64,000 bases of DNA from Buchnera aphidicola (Phyllaphis fagi). GTDB lineage: Bacteria > Pseudomonadota > Gammaproteobacteria > Enterobacterales > Enterobacteriaceae. Positions 1 to 10,114 of the stretch are shown piece after piece. The notes beneath the pieces are model-generated. The model searched no databases, had not been told where the DNA came from, and worked only from the letters and a program-made list of their open reading frames with translations. Numbering within the stretch: position 1 is the stretch's first letter; each line of letters starts with the position of its first letter. A program made the position numbers and the translations under genes. The stretch spans positions 124,001 through 188,000 of the forward strand of contig NZ_OZ060370.1 of assembly GCF_964058955.1 (NCBI RefSeq), read 5' to 3'.

Positions 1-185
1 ATAAATATATTATTCGATCAGAAATAAATTTAAAAGTGTTAGGAATTAATTTATTTGGACCATATATTTTCGTTGTTGAATTTTCTTCAATATTATTACT
101 ATCTGCTTTAATAATAGTGTTAATTATTACAAATGATCAAAAAATAAAAAAAATATCTTTATTAAAAAATAAAAATAAGGATTAG
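1..185 (+). CDS. nuoJ: NADH-quinone oxidoreductase subunit J, C-terminal part (cut by window edge)
   Basis: Only the last 60 or so codons are in the window, read in the frame that begins at base 3 and ends at TAG 183-185. The peptide contains [20 protein letters not shown], which matches the last transmembrane segment of NuoJ with its conserved glutamate in a hydrophobic helix, followed by a lysine-rich cytoplasmic tail. NuoJ (ND6) is a membrane-arm subunit of complex I. It lies 4 bases upstream of nuoK, the normal nuoA-N order, so it belongs to the same operon. The upstream part of the gene cannot be seen. Confidence 0.88.
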   Translation, partial: KYIIRSEINLKVLGINLFGPYIFVVEFSSILLLSALIIVLIITNDQKIKKISLLKNKNKD

Positions 186-189
186 TAAT

Positions 190-495
190 ATGATCTCTTT
201 ATTTTACGCTTTATTATTCTCTTCTATATTATTTCTAATAGGTTTAATATCATTAATAATTTTTAGAAATTTATTATTTATGTTTATTAGTTTAGAAATT
301 ATGATGAATGCTATTTCTTTAGCTTTTGTATTTACAAGTAGTTATTGGCATCAAGTGGATGGACAAATAATGTATATTTTGTCTATTACTTTATCTGCTA
401 TAGAAGCTAGCATTAGTTTATCGTTATTATTGCAATGCTATCGGAGAAATAATAATACTTTAAATATTGATGAATTAAGTGAGATACATGAATGA
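190..495 (+). CDS. nuoK: NADH-quinone oxidoreductase subunit K
   Basis: NuoK (ND4L) is a small membrane-arm subunit of proton-pumping complex I in the inner membrane. The 101 residues match the family length (about 100). Three hydrophobic helices are visible, and the two membrane glutamates of the proton path fall at the expected places, E36 (in SLEIMMN) and E72 (in SAIEAS). The stop overlaps the nuoL start (ATGA at 492-495), which implies translational coupling within the nuo operon. Apart from AT-driven Ile/Phe/Leu/Asn enrichment, nothing is unusual. Confidence 0.96.
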   Translation: MISLFYALLFSSILFLIGLISLIIFRNLLFMFISLEIMMNAISLAFVFTSSYWHQVDGQIMYILSITLSAIEASISLSLLLQCYRRNNNTLNIDELSEIHE

Positions 496-2324
496 ATAGT
501 ATGTATTTAATAATTACATTTCCGTTAATTAGTTTTTTAGTTTTATCTTTTTTTAAAAGATTTTTATCACGAAAATTTACAATAGTAATAGGTGTGGGTT
601 CAATATTTTTATCTATGTTAACAATTTTTTTAACATGGATTATATTTTCAATAAATGGATACTATGTTTTTTCTCATGAGTTATGGGTGTGGTGGTATTT
701 AAAAAATTTTAAAGTTAGTGTTTGTTTATTATTAGATATGTTATCTTTATCTTTTGTTGTTATGATTATTTGTATTTCATTTTTAATTTATATATTTTCT
801 ATTTGGTATATGAAGTATAAAGAAGGCAATAATAGATTTTTTGCTCTTATGAATTTATTTGTAGCAAATATGTTATTATTAGTATTAGCAAATAATTTTA
901 TTTTAATGTATGTTGGGTGGGAAGGTGTTAGTATTTGTTCATATTTATTGATTAATTTTTATTATTTTAAAAAAAAAGTCGGATTTGCTGCAATTAAGTC
1001 TCTTATTATGACAAGAATAGGTGATTTATTTCTTATTCTTGCTATATTAATGATATATTTTTATTATGAAACTTTAAATTTTTATGAAATACAATTTTTG
1101 ATTAAAATTGGATTAATAAAATATACATCGATTTTAAATTGGATTACTTTCTTATTATTACTTGGTGCTGCTGGGAAATCAGCCCAAATTCCTTTACACA
1201 CTTGGTTACCTGAAGCTATGGTTGGTCCTACTCCTGTTTCAGCTTTAATTCATGCAGCAACTATGGTAACTTCTGGAATATACTTAATAGCAAGAAATCA
1301 TGATTTATTTATTTTGACGCCTAGTATTTTATATTTAGTAGGTGTATTAGGTGTATCAACATTATTATTATCTAGTTTTTCTGCTTTAGTTCAGAAAGAT
1401 ATTAAAAAAATATTAGCATATTCTACTATGAGTCAGATTGGATATATGTTTTTAGGATTAAGTGTTGGTGCTTGGAGTGCTTCTGTTATACATTTGATAA
1501 CTCATGCTATTTTTAAAGCTTTATTATTTTTATCTGCTGGTTCTTTAATTATAACATGTAATTATAAACAAAATATTTTTAAAATGGGAAATCAATTAAG
1601 AAAAAAATTATCTTTTTTATATTTTTGTTTTTTAATTGGAGGGGCTTCTTTATCAGCATTTCCTATATTTACTTCGGGATTTTATAGTAAAGGTAATATT
1701 TTGTTTCATATGCTTTCATATCATTTTAATATATTTTTTATATTATCTCTTTTATCTTCTTTTTTAACTAGTATATATGTTTTTCGTTTTATTTTTATAA
1801 TTTTTTATACAAAATCAAATACTTCCAAAATAATTAAACCAACAGGATTAATACATTTTTTTCCATTAACTATATTAATGTTATTTTCTACATGTTTTGA
1901 AGTTTGTATTATACCTAATTTATCAAGTATATTTCCAGAGATTATGCCTACTTATCTAGATAAGGTATATTTAGAATATTTTTCAAGTTTAGTTATTATT
2001 TTAGGGGTTGGGGTATCTTATTATTTTTATATTTTAAATACTAATATAACAAAAAAAATATTGAAAAATAAATATTTGTTTTTTATTTTTAAACTTTTGT
2101 TTAATGGTTTAAGAATTTTTGATATGTATAAAATATTGTTTATTCAACCATATCTTAAAATGATTCAATTTTTACGTTTTAATTATTTTAATATGATTTT
2201 CAAAATAATATTATTAATATTTAAAAAAATTAATATATGTTTATTATATGTTGAAAATCAGTCGCTAAATGGGTATATTTTTTTAATGATTATTGGGTTA
2301 ATTTCCATTATGATATATATTTAA
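492..2324 (+). CDS. nuoL: NADH-quinone oxidoreductase subunit L
   Basis: NuoL (ND5) is the distal antiporter-like subunit of complex I and carries the long lateral helix. At 610 residues it is close to E. coli NuoL (613). Conserved stretches include the [15 protein letters not shown] region near residue 140, with its functional glutamate, and the [25 protein letters not shown] antiporter core (quoted in part) near 235-260, with conserved histidines and lysines. The C-terminal third is hydrophobic, as expected for the lateral helix and last membrane segment. It overlaps nuoK by 4 bases. A 113-base spacer separates it from nuoM, longer than in E. coli, and contains nothing recognisable. Confidence 0.96.
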   Translation: MNSMYLIITFPLISFLVLSFFKRFLSRKFTIVIGVGSIFLSMLTIFLTWIIFSINGYYVFSHELWVWWYLKNFKVSVCLLLDMLSLSFVVMIICISFLIYIFSIWYMKYKEGNNRFFALMNLFVANMLLLVLANNFILMYVGWEGVSICSYLLINFYYFKKKVGFAAIKSLIMTRIGDLFLILAILMIYFYYETLNFYEIQFLIKIGLIKYTSILNWITFLLLLGAAGKSAQIPLHTWLPEAMVGPTPVSALIHAATMVTSGIYLIARNHDLFILTPSILYLVGVLGVSTLLLSSFSALVQKDIKKILAYSTMSQIGYMFLGLSVGAWSASVIHLITHAIFKALLFLSAGSLIITCNYKQNIFKMGNQLRKKLSFLYFCFLIGGASLSAFPIFTSGFYSKGNILFHMLSYHFNIFFILSLLSSFLTSIYVFRFIFIIFYTKSNTSKIIKPTGLIHFFPLTILMLFSTCFEVCIIPNLSSIFPEIMPTYLDKVYLEYFSSLVIILGVGVSYYFYILNTNITKKILKNKYLFFIFKLLFNGLRIFDMYKILFIQPYLKMIQFLRFNYFNMIFKIILLIFKKINICLLYVENQSLNGYIFLMIIGLISIMIYI

Positions 2325-2437
2325 ATAATATATAATAAATCAAAAGTTTTAATAAATTATATTATGCATAATAATTATTTTAGTTTTTATATATTAATAA
2401 TTCAAAATCAATACAATATACAATAGGATTTTATTAC

Positions 2438-3910
2438 ATGTTACTTTCTGTATTAATTATTATTCCATTTTTAGGTAGTTTATTATGTTGGTTATCAGAT
2501 TATATAAATATTAAAATATCTCGTTGGATTGCATTAATAACTACTGTAATATTATTTATTTTTTCTATTTTTTTATGGTTGAAATATTTTTATTTCAATC
2601 ATTTTATATTATTACATACACACTGGAATGAAGAATTTATAATATCTTGGATACCAAGATTTGGAATAAAATTTCATCTTGCAATAGATGGATTATCGAT
2701 ATTAATGGTTGTTTTATCAACTTTTTTAGGTATGATATCTGTGTTATGTTCTTGGGATGAAGTGAAAAAATATCAAGGTTTTTTTTATTTTAATTTATTA
2801 TGGATTATTCTCGGAACTATTGGTGCTTTATTAAGTATTGATCTTTTTTTATTTTTTTGTTTTTGGGAAATAATGTTTATTCCAATTTATTTTTTAATTA
2901 TTTTTTGGGGTAATAATAAGTATAGTCAAGAAAATCGCATTATAGTTGCTAATAAATTTTTAATTTATACTCAAATATCTAGTATAATTATGTTATTTTC
3001 AATTTTATTATTGTCTTTTACTTATTATAATTATACTCATATATGGACATTTGATTATAATAAATTAATTAAAATTCATATAAATCCTGTATTAGAATTT
3101 TTAATTATGTTAGGTTTTTTTATTGCTTTTGCGGTAAAGATGCCAATTGTTCCATTACATGGTTGGTTACCAGATGTTCATAAATATTCTCCTATTTCTA
3201 GTTCTGTAGATTTATCTGGAATGTTAGTAAAAGTAGGTGCTTATGGATTATTAAGATTTAATATTAGTATATTTAAAGATTCTTCGTTTCAATTTGCATA
3301 TTATGCTATATTATTAGGTATTATTACAATCTTTTATGGATCATGGATGGCTTATGCAGAAAAGAATATAAAAAAAATAATCTCATATAGTTCTATTTCT
3401 CATATGGGATTTATATTAATTGCTATATATTCTCAAAATACTATTGCATATAAAGGAGCTATTGTACAAATGATTTTTAGTGGATTATCAACATCAGCTT
3501 TATTTATTTTATTTAGTCAAATTTATATTCGTATTAAAACAAATAATATTTTAAAAATGGGAGGATTATCATCATGTATAAATTGGATACCAGGATTTGT
3601 TTTATTTTTTATTTTTTCTAATTTAAGTATTCCTGGAACAGCAAATTTTATTGGTGAAATAATGATGTTGATAGGAATTTTTAATACTTTCCCTAAAACA
3701 GCTTGTTTATTAATTTTTGGATTATTATTTTCTTTGATTTATTCATTAAATATTATGCATAAAGTTTTTTATGGACCGTTAATAAATACTAATTATAAAA
3801 TGTGTTCACAAATTAATTATTATGAATTTTGGACAATAATGTTTTTAGTTATAAGCATTATATTATTTGGATTATTTCCAAAAAATATTTTAAATACTAT
3901 TCATTTTTAA
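2438..3910 (+). CDS. nuoM: NADH-quinone oxidoreductase subunit M
   Basis: NuoM (ND4) is an antiporter-like proton-translocating subunit of complex I. The 490 residues are slightly short of E. coli (509). Recognisable landmarks are the FFCFWEIMFIPIYFLI helix with the conserved glutamate near residue 144, and the KMPIVPLHGWLPDVHKYSP loop near 235-255 that marks the ND4/antiporter family. The ATG at 2438 is preceded by AGGA at 2425-2428. It sits between nuoL and nuoN in the conserved operon order and has about 14 hydrophobic helices. Confidence 0.96.
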   Translation: MLLSVLIIIPFLGSLLCWLSDYINIKISRWIALITTVILFIFSIFLWLKYFYFNHFILLHTHWNEEFIISWIPRFGIKFHLAIDGLSILMVVLSTFLGMISVLCSWDEVKKYQGFFYFNLLWIILGTIGALLSIDLFLFFCFWEIMFIPIYFLIIFWGNNKYSQENRIIVANKFLIYTQISSIIMLFSILLLSFTYYNYTHIWTFDYNKLIKIHINPVLEFLIMLGFFIAFAVKMPIVPLHGWLPDVHKYSPISSSVDLSGMLVKVGAYGLLRFNISIFKDSSFQFAYYAILLGIITIFYGSWMAYAEKNIKKIISYSSISHMGFILIAIYSQNTIAYKGAIVQMIFSGLSTSALFILFSQIYIRIKTNNILKMGGLSSCINWIPGFVLFFIFSNLSIPGTANFIGEIMMLIGIFNTFPKTACLLIFGLLFSLIYSLNIMHKVFYGPLINTNYKMCSQINYYEFWTIMFLVISIILFGLFPKNILNTIHF

Positions 3911-3958
3911 TAGAATAATATTATTTTTTTTAAACTAAATTTTAGGGTTTTTATTAAT

Positions 3959-5416
3959 ATGTTTATACCTATTGAACAAATCATTGTATTAATTCCATTT
4001 TTAGTTTTAATAATCAGTATATCTATTATTATGCTATCTATTATTTTATATAGAAGTCATGTTTTTGTTTTTTTATGTACTTTTTTAAGTTTTATTATAT
4101 CATTATTATCATTACTAATAATATATAAAATTATTCCAATTTATATAACATCATTAATATATATAAATTTTTATTCTATTGTATATATTGCAATGTTGTT
4201 ATTTTCTGGATTATGCATTAGTATATTATCTTTCTTTTGTTTACATAATATGATTGCATATAAAGAAGAATTTTATTTATTAATTCTTGCGTCTATTTTA
4301 GGTGGAATATTATTAATTTCATCAAATCATATGATTTCTTTTTTTATTGGAATAGAATTAATGTCATTACCTATTATAGGTTTAATAAAATATTCTTATA
4401 ATCAAAAAAAATCTTTAATTATTGCATTAAAATATATAATATTATCCAGTATGTTTTCAATTCTTATGTTGTTTGGAGTAGTTTTAGTATATTCTGTATG
4501 TGGAAATTTAAATTTTAATAATATCAAAATTTCTTTTTTAATAAATCATGATAAAAACAATCAAATTTTATTATTTGGATTAGGTATATTATTAATATCA
4601 TTATTTTTTAAATTATCTATTTTCCCATTTCATTTTTTAATTCCTGAAATGTATAAAAATATTTCTCCATTAATTTTAATTTATTTTACTACAATAATTA
4701 AGGTAGCAGTTTTTAGTATATTAATTAAATTGTTTTTTTATTTTCCTTATAATCATTCTCAAGTATTATATTTAATTATAAAATATATTTCAGTATTTTC
4801 AATATTTTTTGGTAGTATGTATGCTGTATTTCAAAAAAATATTACAAAATTAATTGGATATTCTTCTATTGCACATATGGGTTTTGTAATAATAACATTA
4901 TTACTTGTAGAACAATATAGTATAGCTAATGAATCAGCCATAATATATTTAATTAATTATTTACTTTCTAATATAGGTATGTTAAGTATATTAAGTATTG
5001 CAAATAATTTATATAATTTAAAAAATAATAATTCTTTTTACTATCAAGGTTTTTTTTGGAAAAAACCAATATTAACAATTGAAATGACTATTTTAATATT
5101 ATCCATTTTAGGGATACCTTTAACTTTAGGATTTATTTCAAAATTTTATATTATTTTTTTATCAATATATAAAAATTATTGGTTAATAAATATGGTTATA
5201 TTAATTAATTCTGGGTTAGGTATATATTATTATTTAAAAATTATATTAAATTTTTATTCTTGCAGTAACAAATGTGATTTAAATCATCATATTAGTTTTA
5301 ATTTATATAAAAATTTAGAAATGTTTATATTTTTAATTATTATAACAATAATATTATTAGGTATATTTCCTCAAGCATTAATTAATATTATACATATTAA
5401 TAATCAATTAATATAA
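3959..5416 (+). CDS. nuoN: NADH-quinone oxidoreductase subunit N
   Basis: NuoN (ND2) is the third antiporter-like subunit of complex I and the last gene of the nuo operon. The 485 residues match E. coli NuoN in length. The sequence is divergent and very Ile/Leu/Phe-rich, but keeps the FFIGIELMSLPIIGLI helix with its glutamate near residue 133, a KLSIFPFHFLIPEMYK antiporter motif near 220-235, and KLIGYSSIAHMGF near 300. An AGGG Shine-Dalgarno lies about 11 bases upstream of the ATG. It is the most drifted of the nuo genes here, as usual for NuoN. Confidence 0.94.
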   Translation: MFIPIEQIIVLIPFLVLIISISIIMLSIILYRSHVFVFLCTFLSFIISLLSLLIIYKIIPIYITSLIYINFYSIVYIAMLLFSGLCISILSFFCLHNMIAYKEEFYLLILASILGGILLISSNHMISFFIGIELMSLPIIGLIKYSYNQKKSLIIALKYIILSSMFSILMLFGVVLVYSVCGNLNFNNIKISFLINHDKNNQILLFGLGILLISLFFKLSIFPFHFLIPEMYKNISPLILIYFTTIIKVAVFSILIKLFFYFPYNHSQVLYLIIKYISVFSIFFGSMYAVFQKNITKLIGYSSIAHMGFVIITLLLVEQYSIANESAIIYLINYLLSNIGMLSILSIANNLYNLKNNNSFYYQGFFWKKPILTIEMTILILSILGIPLTLGFISKFYIIFLSIYKNYWLINMVILINSGLGIYYYLKIILNFYSCSNKCDLNHHISFNLYKNLEMFIFLIIITIILLGIFPQALINIIHINNQLI

Positions 5417-5469
5417 AATAATTTTTAAATACTTTAAAACTATTATTAATTCTTATAATTTACTTTAAT

Positions 5470-5475
5470 GGAAGG
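5470..5475 (+). promoter_or_regulatory. Shine-Dalgarno that decides a TTG start
   Basis: GGAAGG lies 8 bases before TTG 5484. An in-frame GTG at 5475 overlaps this site and so cannot use it. The TTG start also aligns the protein with the N terminus of E. coli Alx, which begins just before the first hydrophobic helix. Confidence 0.6.
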
Positions 5476-5483
5476 TGTATATT

Positions 5484-6440
5484 TTGGATTCTACTAATTC
5501 TATTATTCTTTACTTAGGTTTTTTTAGTATTATTATAGTTTCTATATATATTAATATTTTTTTAAAAAAAAAATATTTATTTAAATATAGTTTATTACAA
5601 CAGTCTTATTGTTTTTTTATTTTTTGGTTTTTAGTAACTTGTTGTTTTTCTTTATTTTTTTGGATATATTGTAAATTTTATATTAGTACTACTGTAGCTA
5701 ATTCTAATTTCATATCTTTTTGGTTAGGATATTGTGTTGAACAATCATTTTCAATAGATAATATTTTTGTATGGTTTTTATTATTTCGGTATTTTGATAT
5801 TCCTATTCAATTACAAAAAACAGTTTTATCATTTGGCATATTAGGTGCTTTTATATTACGAGGAAGTTTAATTTTAATTGGATATTGTTTTTTTTCACAT
5901 TGGGGATGGATAATCTTTTTATTTAGTATAATTTTATTATTTACTGGAATTGAAATGTTTTTCCTTAATGCAAATGATAATCAGGGTATTAAAAAAAATA
6001 TAATTTTAAGATATATAACGATTTTTTTAAGAATTACTCCACAATTAGAAGGAGAAAAATTTTTTGTTTATCGAGAGAATTTATTATATGTTACTCCTTT
6101 ATTAATTACTTTAATAATGATTGAATTAAGTGATATTGTATTTTCTATAGATAGTATTCCTGCTATTTTTTCTATAATTCAAGATCCTTTTATTATTATA
6201 ACATCAAATTTTTTTTCAATTTTAGGATTACGTTCTATTTATTTTATAATTATTCATATAATCAATAAATTTTATTATATACAATCATTAATATCATTAA
6301 TGATGATTCTTATTTCTATAAAAATGATAGTAAATAATTTTTTATATATTTGGGGTAGTTTTTTTGCTATTTTTTTTAGCATAATTTTATTATTGTTTTT
6401 AATCTATAATTTTATTGTAAAATATAATTTATTTAGATAA
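5484..6440 (+). CDS. alx: TerC/Alx-family integral membrane protein
   Basis: Member of the TerC family, closest in layout to E. coli Alx (YgjT), a manganese-export-linked inner-membrane protein. From the TTG at 5484 it has 318 residues against 321 in Alx; a longer reading from GTG 5475 is less likely because the GGAAGG ribosome site would overlap it. Eight or nine hydrophobic helices are visible. Two acidic family signatures are intact: EQSFSIDNIFVW near residue 87 and MIELSDIVFSIDSIPAIF near 210, whose aspartates are thought to bind metal. It follows nuoN and precedes folC on the same strand. The substrate in this organism is not shown by the sequence; manganese or calcium export is inferred from the family. 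Confidence 0.85.
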   Translation: MDSTNSIILYLGFFSIIIVSIYINIFLKKKYLFKYSLLQQSYCFFIFWFLVTCCFSLFFWIYCKFYISTTVANSNFISFWLGYCVEQSFSIDNIFVWFLLFRYFDIPIQLQKTVLSFGILGAFILRGSLILIGYCFFSHWGWIIFLFSIILLFTGIEMFFLNANDNQGIKKNIILRYITIFLRITPQLEGEKFFVYRENLLYVTPLLITLIMIELSDIVFSIDSIPAIFSIIQDPFIIITSNFFSILGLRSIYFIIIHIINKFYYIQSLISLMMILISIKMIVNNFLYIWGSFFAIFFSIILLLFLIYNFIVKYNLFR

Positions 6441-6476
6441 TACTTTTTAGTATCATTAAATGAGATTACTATTTTT

Positions 6477-7772
6477 ATGAATATAAAAAAATATAATCAG
6501 AATACGTCATTATCTATATGGTTATCATACATTGAAACAATATATCCTGTATGCAATCATTTTTCAATGTGTCGTATTACTAAAGTAGCAAAAAAATTAG
6601 GTGTACTTAATTTTTCATCTTTTTTATTTACAGTATCAGGAACTAATGGAAAAAGTAGTACTTGTTATATGTTAGAAAAAATTTTATTAAACTCAGGATA
6701 TACAGTAGGATTATATACTTCTCCTCATTTAATAAATTATTATGAACGTATTCGAATAAATGGAAATTATGTAAAAGATGATATTATACATACTACTATA
6801 TTTCATGCTATAGAATTAGCACGTAAAAATACTTTATTAACTTTTTTTGAATTTGTTACCTTATCTGCTTTATTAATATTTAAACAACAAAATTTAGATA
6901 TAATTATTTTAGAAGTAGGTATTGGAGGTAGGTTGGATGCTACTAATATTTTAGATCCTAGTGTAGCTATTATTACAAATGTAGAATTAGATCATATGCA
7001 TTTATTAGGGTATGATAGAAATAGTATTGGTTTAGAAAAAGCTGGTATTTTTAGAAAAAATATTAATGCAATTATAGGAACTTATAATATTCCAAAAACA
7101 ATATATCAAATATCAGATCGTTTAGGTACTCAATTAAATAGATTATTATATGAATGGAATTGGATAAAAATATCTGATAATTGGCATTTTTATGATAGAT
7201 ATGGAGGATTATATCAATTACCAATTCCAAAAGTTTCATTATCCAGTACTGCTATTGCAGTATCTGCTTTAAGAGTATCGAAGTTTATTATACATGAGAA
7301 AGTATTGAAAACATCTATAAAAAAAGTTTTTTTACCTGGTCGTTTTCAAACAATTTTAACAAATCCTCATGTAATTGTAGATGTTGCACATAATCCTCAT
7401 GCTGCTATTTTTTTATATAAACAATTAAAACAGTTAATATTATTAAAGAATAATCAGAATTTTAAAATATACAGTATTATAGGTATGGTATCTGATAAAG
7501 ATGTTAAAAATACAATTTATCCTTTATTAGATATTATTGATTATTGGTTTTATGTTCCATTACAAACGAAAAGAAGTGTTAATATACATATTTTAAAATC
7601 TTACTTACCTCATACAGCAATATTATGTCGTAATGTTCAGCATGCTTTTCAAAAAATAATGAAAACTGTTAAATTAGTAGATATCATTTTAATATTTGGT
7701 TCATTTTTTTTAGTTTCAGAAACGATTTTGTTTATTAAAAATCAAAATAATATCAAAAATATTATATTATAA
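6477..7772 (+). CDS. folC: Bifunctional folylpolyglutamate synthase / dihydrofolate synthase
   Basis: FolC adds glutamate to dihydropteroate and to folates in the cytoplasm, an ATP-dependent Mur-ligase-type reaction. The 431 residues compare with 422 in E. coli. The ATP loop GTNGKSS is at residues 55-61, followed by the YTSPHL and ERIRING signatures and EVGIGGRLDATN near 145-157. The C-terminal domain has DVAHNPHAA near 305 and ends in a short hydrophilic tail. It is the last forward gene before prs on the opposite strand, and a hairpin directly follows its stop. Confidence 0.96.
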   Translation: MNIKKYNQNTSLSIWLSYIETIYPVCNHFSMCRITKVAKKLGVLNFSSFLFTVSGTNGKSSTCYMLEKILLNSGYTVGLYTSPHLINYYERIRINGNYVKDDIIHTTIFHAIELARKNTLLTFFEFVTLSALLIFKQQNLDIIILEVGIGGRLDATNILDPSVAIITNVELDHMHLLGYDRNSIGLEKAGIFRKNINAIIGTYNIPKTIYQISDRLGTQLNRLLYEWNWIKISDNWHFYDRYGGLYQLPIPKVSLSSTAIAVSALRVSKFIIHEKVLKTSIKKVFLPGRFQTILTNPHVIVDVAHNPHAAIFLYKQLKQLILLKNNQNFKIYSIIGMVSDKDVKNTIYPLLDIIDYWFYVPLQTKRSVNIHILKSYLPHTAILCRNVQHAFQKIMKTVKLVDIILIFGSFFLVSETILFIKNQNNIKNIIL

Positions 7773-7773
7773 A

Positions 7774-7805
7774 ATTGTAATATTTAGAATTATAAATATT
7801 GCAAT
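7774..7805 (+). terminator. Hairpin after folC
   Basis: A 13-base stem (7774-7786 with 7793-7805) with a 6-base loop is followed by AATTTTATTA. One pair is U-G as RNA from the + strand but would be A-C on the - strand, so the structure favours the folC transcript. Confidence 0.6.
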
Positions 7806-7826
7806 AATTTTATTATATTATAAGAA

Positions 7827-8804
7827 TTATGATTTTAAATATGTTTTAATACATTTTTGATATTCAAACATAGCTGAAATAGATTCTTCATTATTAATAC
7901 GTCGAATAGCTTCTGCTAACATTTTGGAAAGCGTTAAAGTACGAACTTTTTTTTGTAATTGCATATTTCTTGATAAAGGAATAGTGTCACATACAATAAT
8001 TTCATCAATATTTGATTTTTTAATATTTTCTAAAGCATTACCAGAAAAAATAGGATGTGTTGCATATGCTAAAACTCGATTTGCTCCATTTTTTTTTAAT
8101 GCTGTAGCTGCATTACATAATGTACCTCCTGTATCCACTATATCATCGATTAAAATACAATCTCTTCCTGATACATCACCGATAATATGCATTACTTGTG
8201 TTATATTAGATTTCGGTCTTCTTTTATCAATAATTGCCATATCAGTATCATTTAATAATTTTGCAATTGCTCTAGATCGCATAACACCACCAATATCTGG
8301 TGAAACAATTATGGGATTTTTTAAATTATTTTTTAGTATATCTTCTAATATAATAAAACTACTAAAAACATTATCTACTGGAACATTGAAAAAACCTTGT
8401 ATTTGTTCAGAATGTAAATCAACTGTTAAAATACGGTCAATTCCTACATTAGATAAAAAATCTGCAATTATTTTTGATGTAATTGGAACTCGAGCAGATC
8501 TTACTCTTCTATCTTGTCTAGAATAACCAAAATATGGAATGACTGCTGTAATGCGTCCAGCAGATGCTCGTCTTAATGCATCGATAATAATAGCTAATTC
8601 TATAATATTATCATTTGTTGGAGAACATGTTGATTGTATAATAAAAATATCATCTCCTCTAACATTTTCATTAATTTGTACACTAATTTCTCCATCACTA
8701 AAACGTCCAACTGTTGCATTACCTAAATTACTATATAATTTTTTAGCAATTAATTGAGATAGTTGTGGTATTGAATTTCCAGAAAAGATTTTCATATTAA
8801 GCAT
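7827..8804 (-). CDS. prs: Ribose-phosphate pyrophosphokinase
   Basis: Makes PRPP from ribose 5-phosphate and ATP for nucleotide, histidine and tryptophan synthesis. The 325 residues are about 10 longer than E. coli Prs because of an extra C-terminal tail. Key motifs are present: MKIFSGNS at the start, [12 protein letters not shown] (ATP-binding flexible loop) near residue 92-103, [12 protein letters not shown] near 128-140 and the PRPP loop DDIVDTGGT near 222. AGGAAA lies a few bases before the ATG. It diverges from prfA across 225 bases in which ispE, lolB and hemA, its enterobacterial neighbours, are absent. Confidence 0.97.
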   Translation of the reverse strand: MLNMKIFSGNSIPQLSQLIAKKLYSNLGNATVGRFSDGEISVQINENVRGDDIFIIQSTCSPTNDNIIELAIIIDALRRASAGRITAVIPYFGYSRQDRRVRSARVPITSKIIADFLSNVGIDRILTVDLHSEQIQGFFNVPVDNVFSSFIILEDILKNNLKNPIIVSPDIGGVMRSRAIAKLLNDTDMAIIDKRRPKSNITQVMHIIGDVSGRDCILIDDIVDTGGTLCNAATALKKNGANRVLAYATHPIFSGNALENIKKSNIDEIIVCDTIPLSRNMQLQKKVRTLTLSKMLAEAIRRINNEESISAMFEYQKCIKTYLKS

Positions 8805-9029
8805 AGATATTTCCTAGTTAAATAAATAAAAATTGTTTTATCATATTTCTATTTTATTAATTTATTATCATGATGCGTTATATTAATTTCATTAAGATAT
8901 AATATTCAATTTACTATTACTATATGGTTGTTTTAAATATATATTATTATCATAATGTATTATTATAATATCATGTCAACATATATTAAATATATTTATT
9001 ATTACTGAGATATTTTTGGAGTATATGAC

Positions 9030-10103
9030 ATGAATGGTTCTATTATTAAAAAGTTAGAAAAATTATATCAGAAATTTAAAAATATTGAAATGATGTTGAC
9101 TAATTCAAAGTTAACTGCTAATAAAGCAAGATTTAGAGATTTATCTAAAGAATATTTAAAATTATCAGGTTTAATGAAATACTTTTTAAAATGGAAAAAA
9201 ATATATAAGGATATAAAATTAACGTCACAATTATTACATGATTCTGAAATATTTAGTATAGCAGAAGAAGAATTAAAATCTTTTCGATTTAAAAAAAAAA
9301 ATTTAGAAAAAAAAATAAAAAGCATGTTGTTACCGAAAGATCCAAATGATAAAAAAAGTTGTTTTATTGAAATTAGAGCGGCTACTGGAGGTGATGAAGC
9401 ATCAATTTTTGCTGGTGATTTATTTCGGATGTATGGCCGATATGCAGAAAATTGTCACTGGAATACAGAAATTATGAATTCTCATGAAGGCGAAAAGGGT
9501 GGTTTTAAAGAGGTGATTCTTAAAGTTACTGGTTTAGGGGTGTGTGGTCGATTAAAATTTGAATCAGGAGGTCATCGTGTTCAACGTATTCCACAAACAG
9601 AATCTCAAGGTAGAGTTCATACATCGACTTGTACGGTTGCTGTAATTCCAGAAGTCTTACAATCTGAAAGTATTAAAATTTGTTCTAATGATTTAAAAAT
9701 TGATACATTTAGATCTTCTGGTGCAGGTGGTCAACATGTAAATACAACTGATTCGGCTATTCGAATAACACATATTCCTACAGGAACTGTAGTAGAATGT
9801 CAAGATGAACGATCTCAACATAAAAATAAAGCAAAAGCTTTATCAATTTTGTCTTCTCGAATTCATGCTCATGAAATAGCTAAGAGAAATAAAGAAAGTG
9901 CTTTTATCCGTCGTAACTTATTAGGTAGCGGAGATAGATCAGATCGTAACAGAACATATAATTTTCCACAGAATCGTATTACTGATCATCGTATTAATTT
10001 AACTTTATATTGTTTAGATGATATATTAAATGGAAATTTAGATATTTTAATAGAACCAATAATTCAAGAATATCATGCTGATCTTTTATCATATTGTAAA
10101 TAA
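9030..10103 (+). CDS. prfA: Peptide chain release factor 1
   Basis: RF1 recognises UAA and UAG stop codons and triggers peptidyl-tRNA hydrolysis on the ribosome. The 357 residues match the family (360). The universal GGQ motif is at residues 233-235, the same numbers as in E. coli, and the codon-reading P-x-T tripeptide is at 188-190 as PQT (PAT in E. coli). The first 90 residues (domain 1) are drifted and lysine-rich. It is followed after 11 bases by prmC, the methylase that modifies the GGQ glutamine; the pair forms an operon as in other enterics. Confidence 0.98.
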   Translation: MNGSIIKKLEKLYQKFKNIEMMLTNSKLTANKARFRDLSKEYLKLSGLMKYFLKWKKIYKDIKLTSQLLHDSEIFSIAEEELKSFRFKKKNLEKKIKSMLLPKDPNDKKSCFIEIRAATGGDEASIFAGDLFRMYGRYAENCHWNTEIMNSHEGEKGGFKEVILKVTGLGVCGRLKFESGGHRVQRIPQTESQGRVHTSTCTVAVIPEVLQSESIKICSNDLKIDTFRSSGAGGQHVNTTDSAIRITHIPTGTVVECQDERSQHKNKAKALSILSSRIHAHEIAKRNKESAFIRRNLLGSGDRSDRNRTYNFPQNRITDHRINLTLYCLDDILNGNLDILIEPIIQEYHADLLSYCK

Positions 10104-10114
10104 TATATATTATT

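Noticed and set aside
7924..8526. A 200-codon open frame opposite prs
   Set aside because: It is the antisense shadow of a highly conserved gene and has no ribosome site or family similarity. The same reasoning removes the frames opposite gyrA, ftsZ, ilvI, rsmH and dapD.
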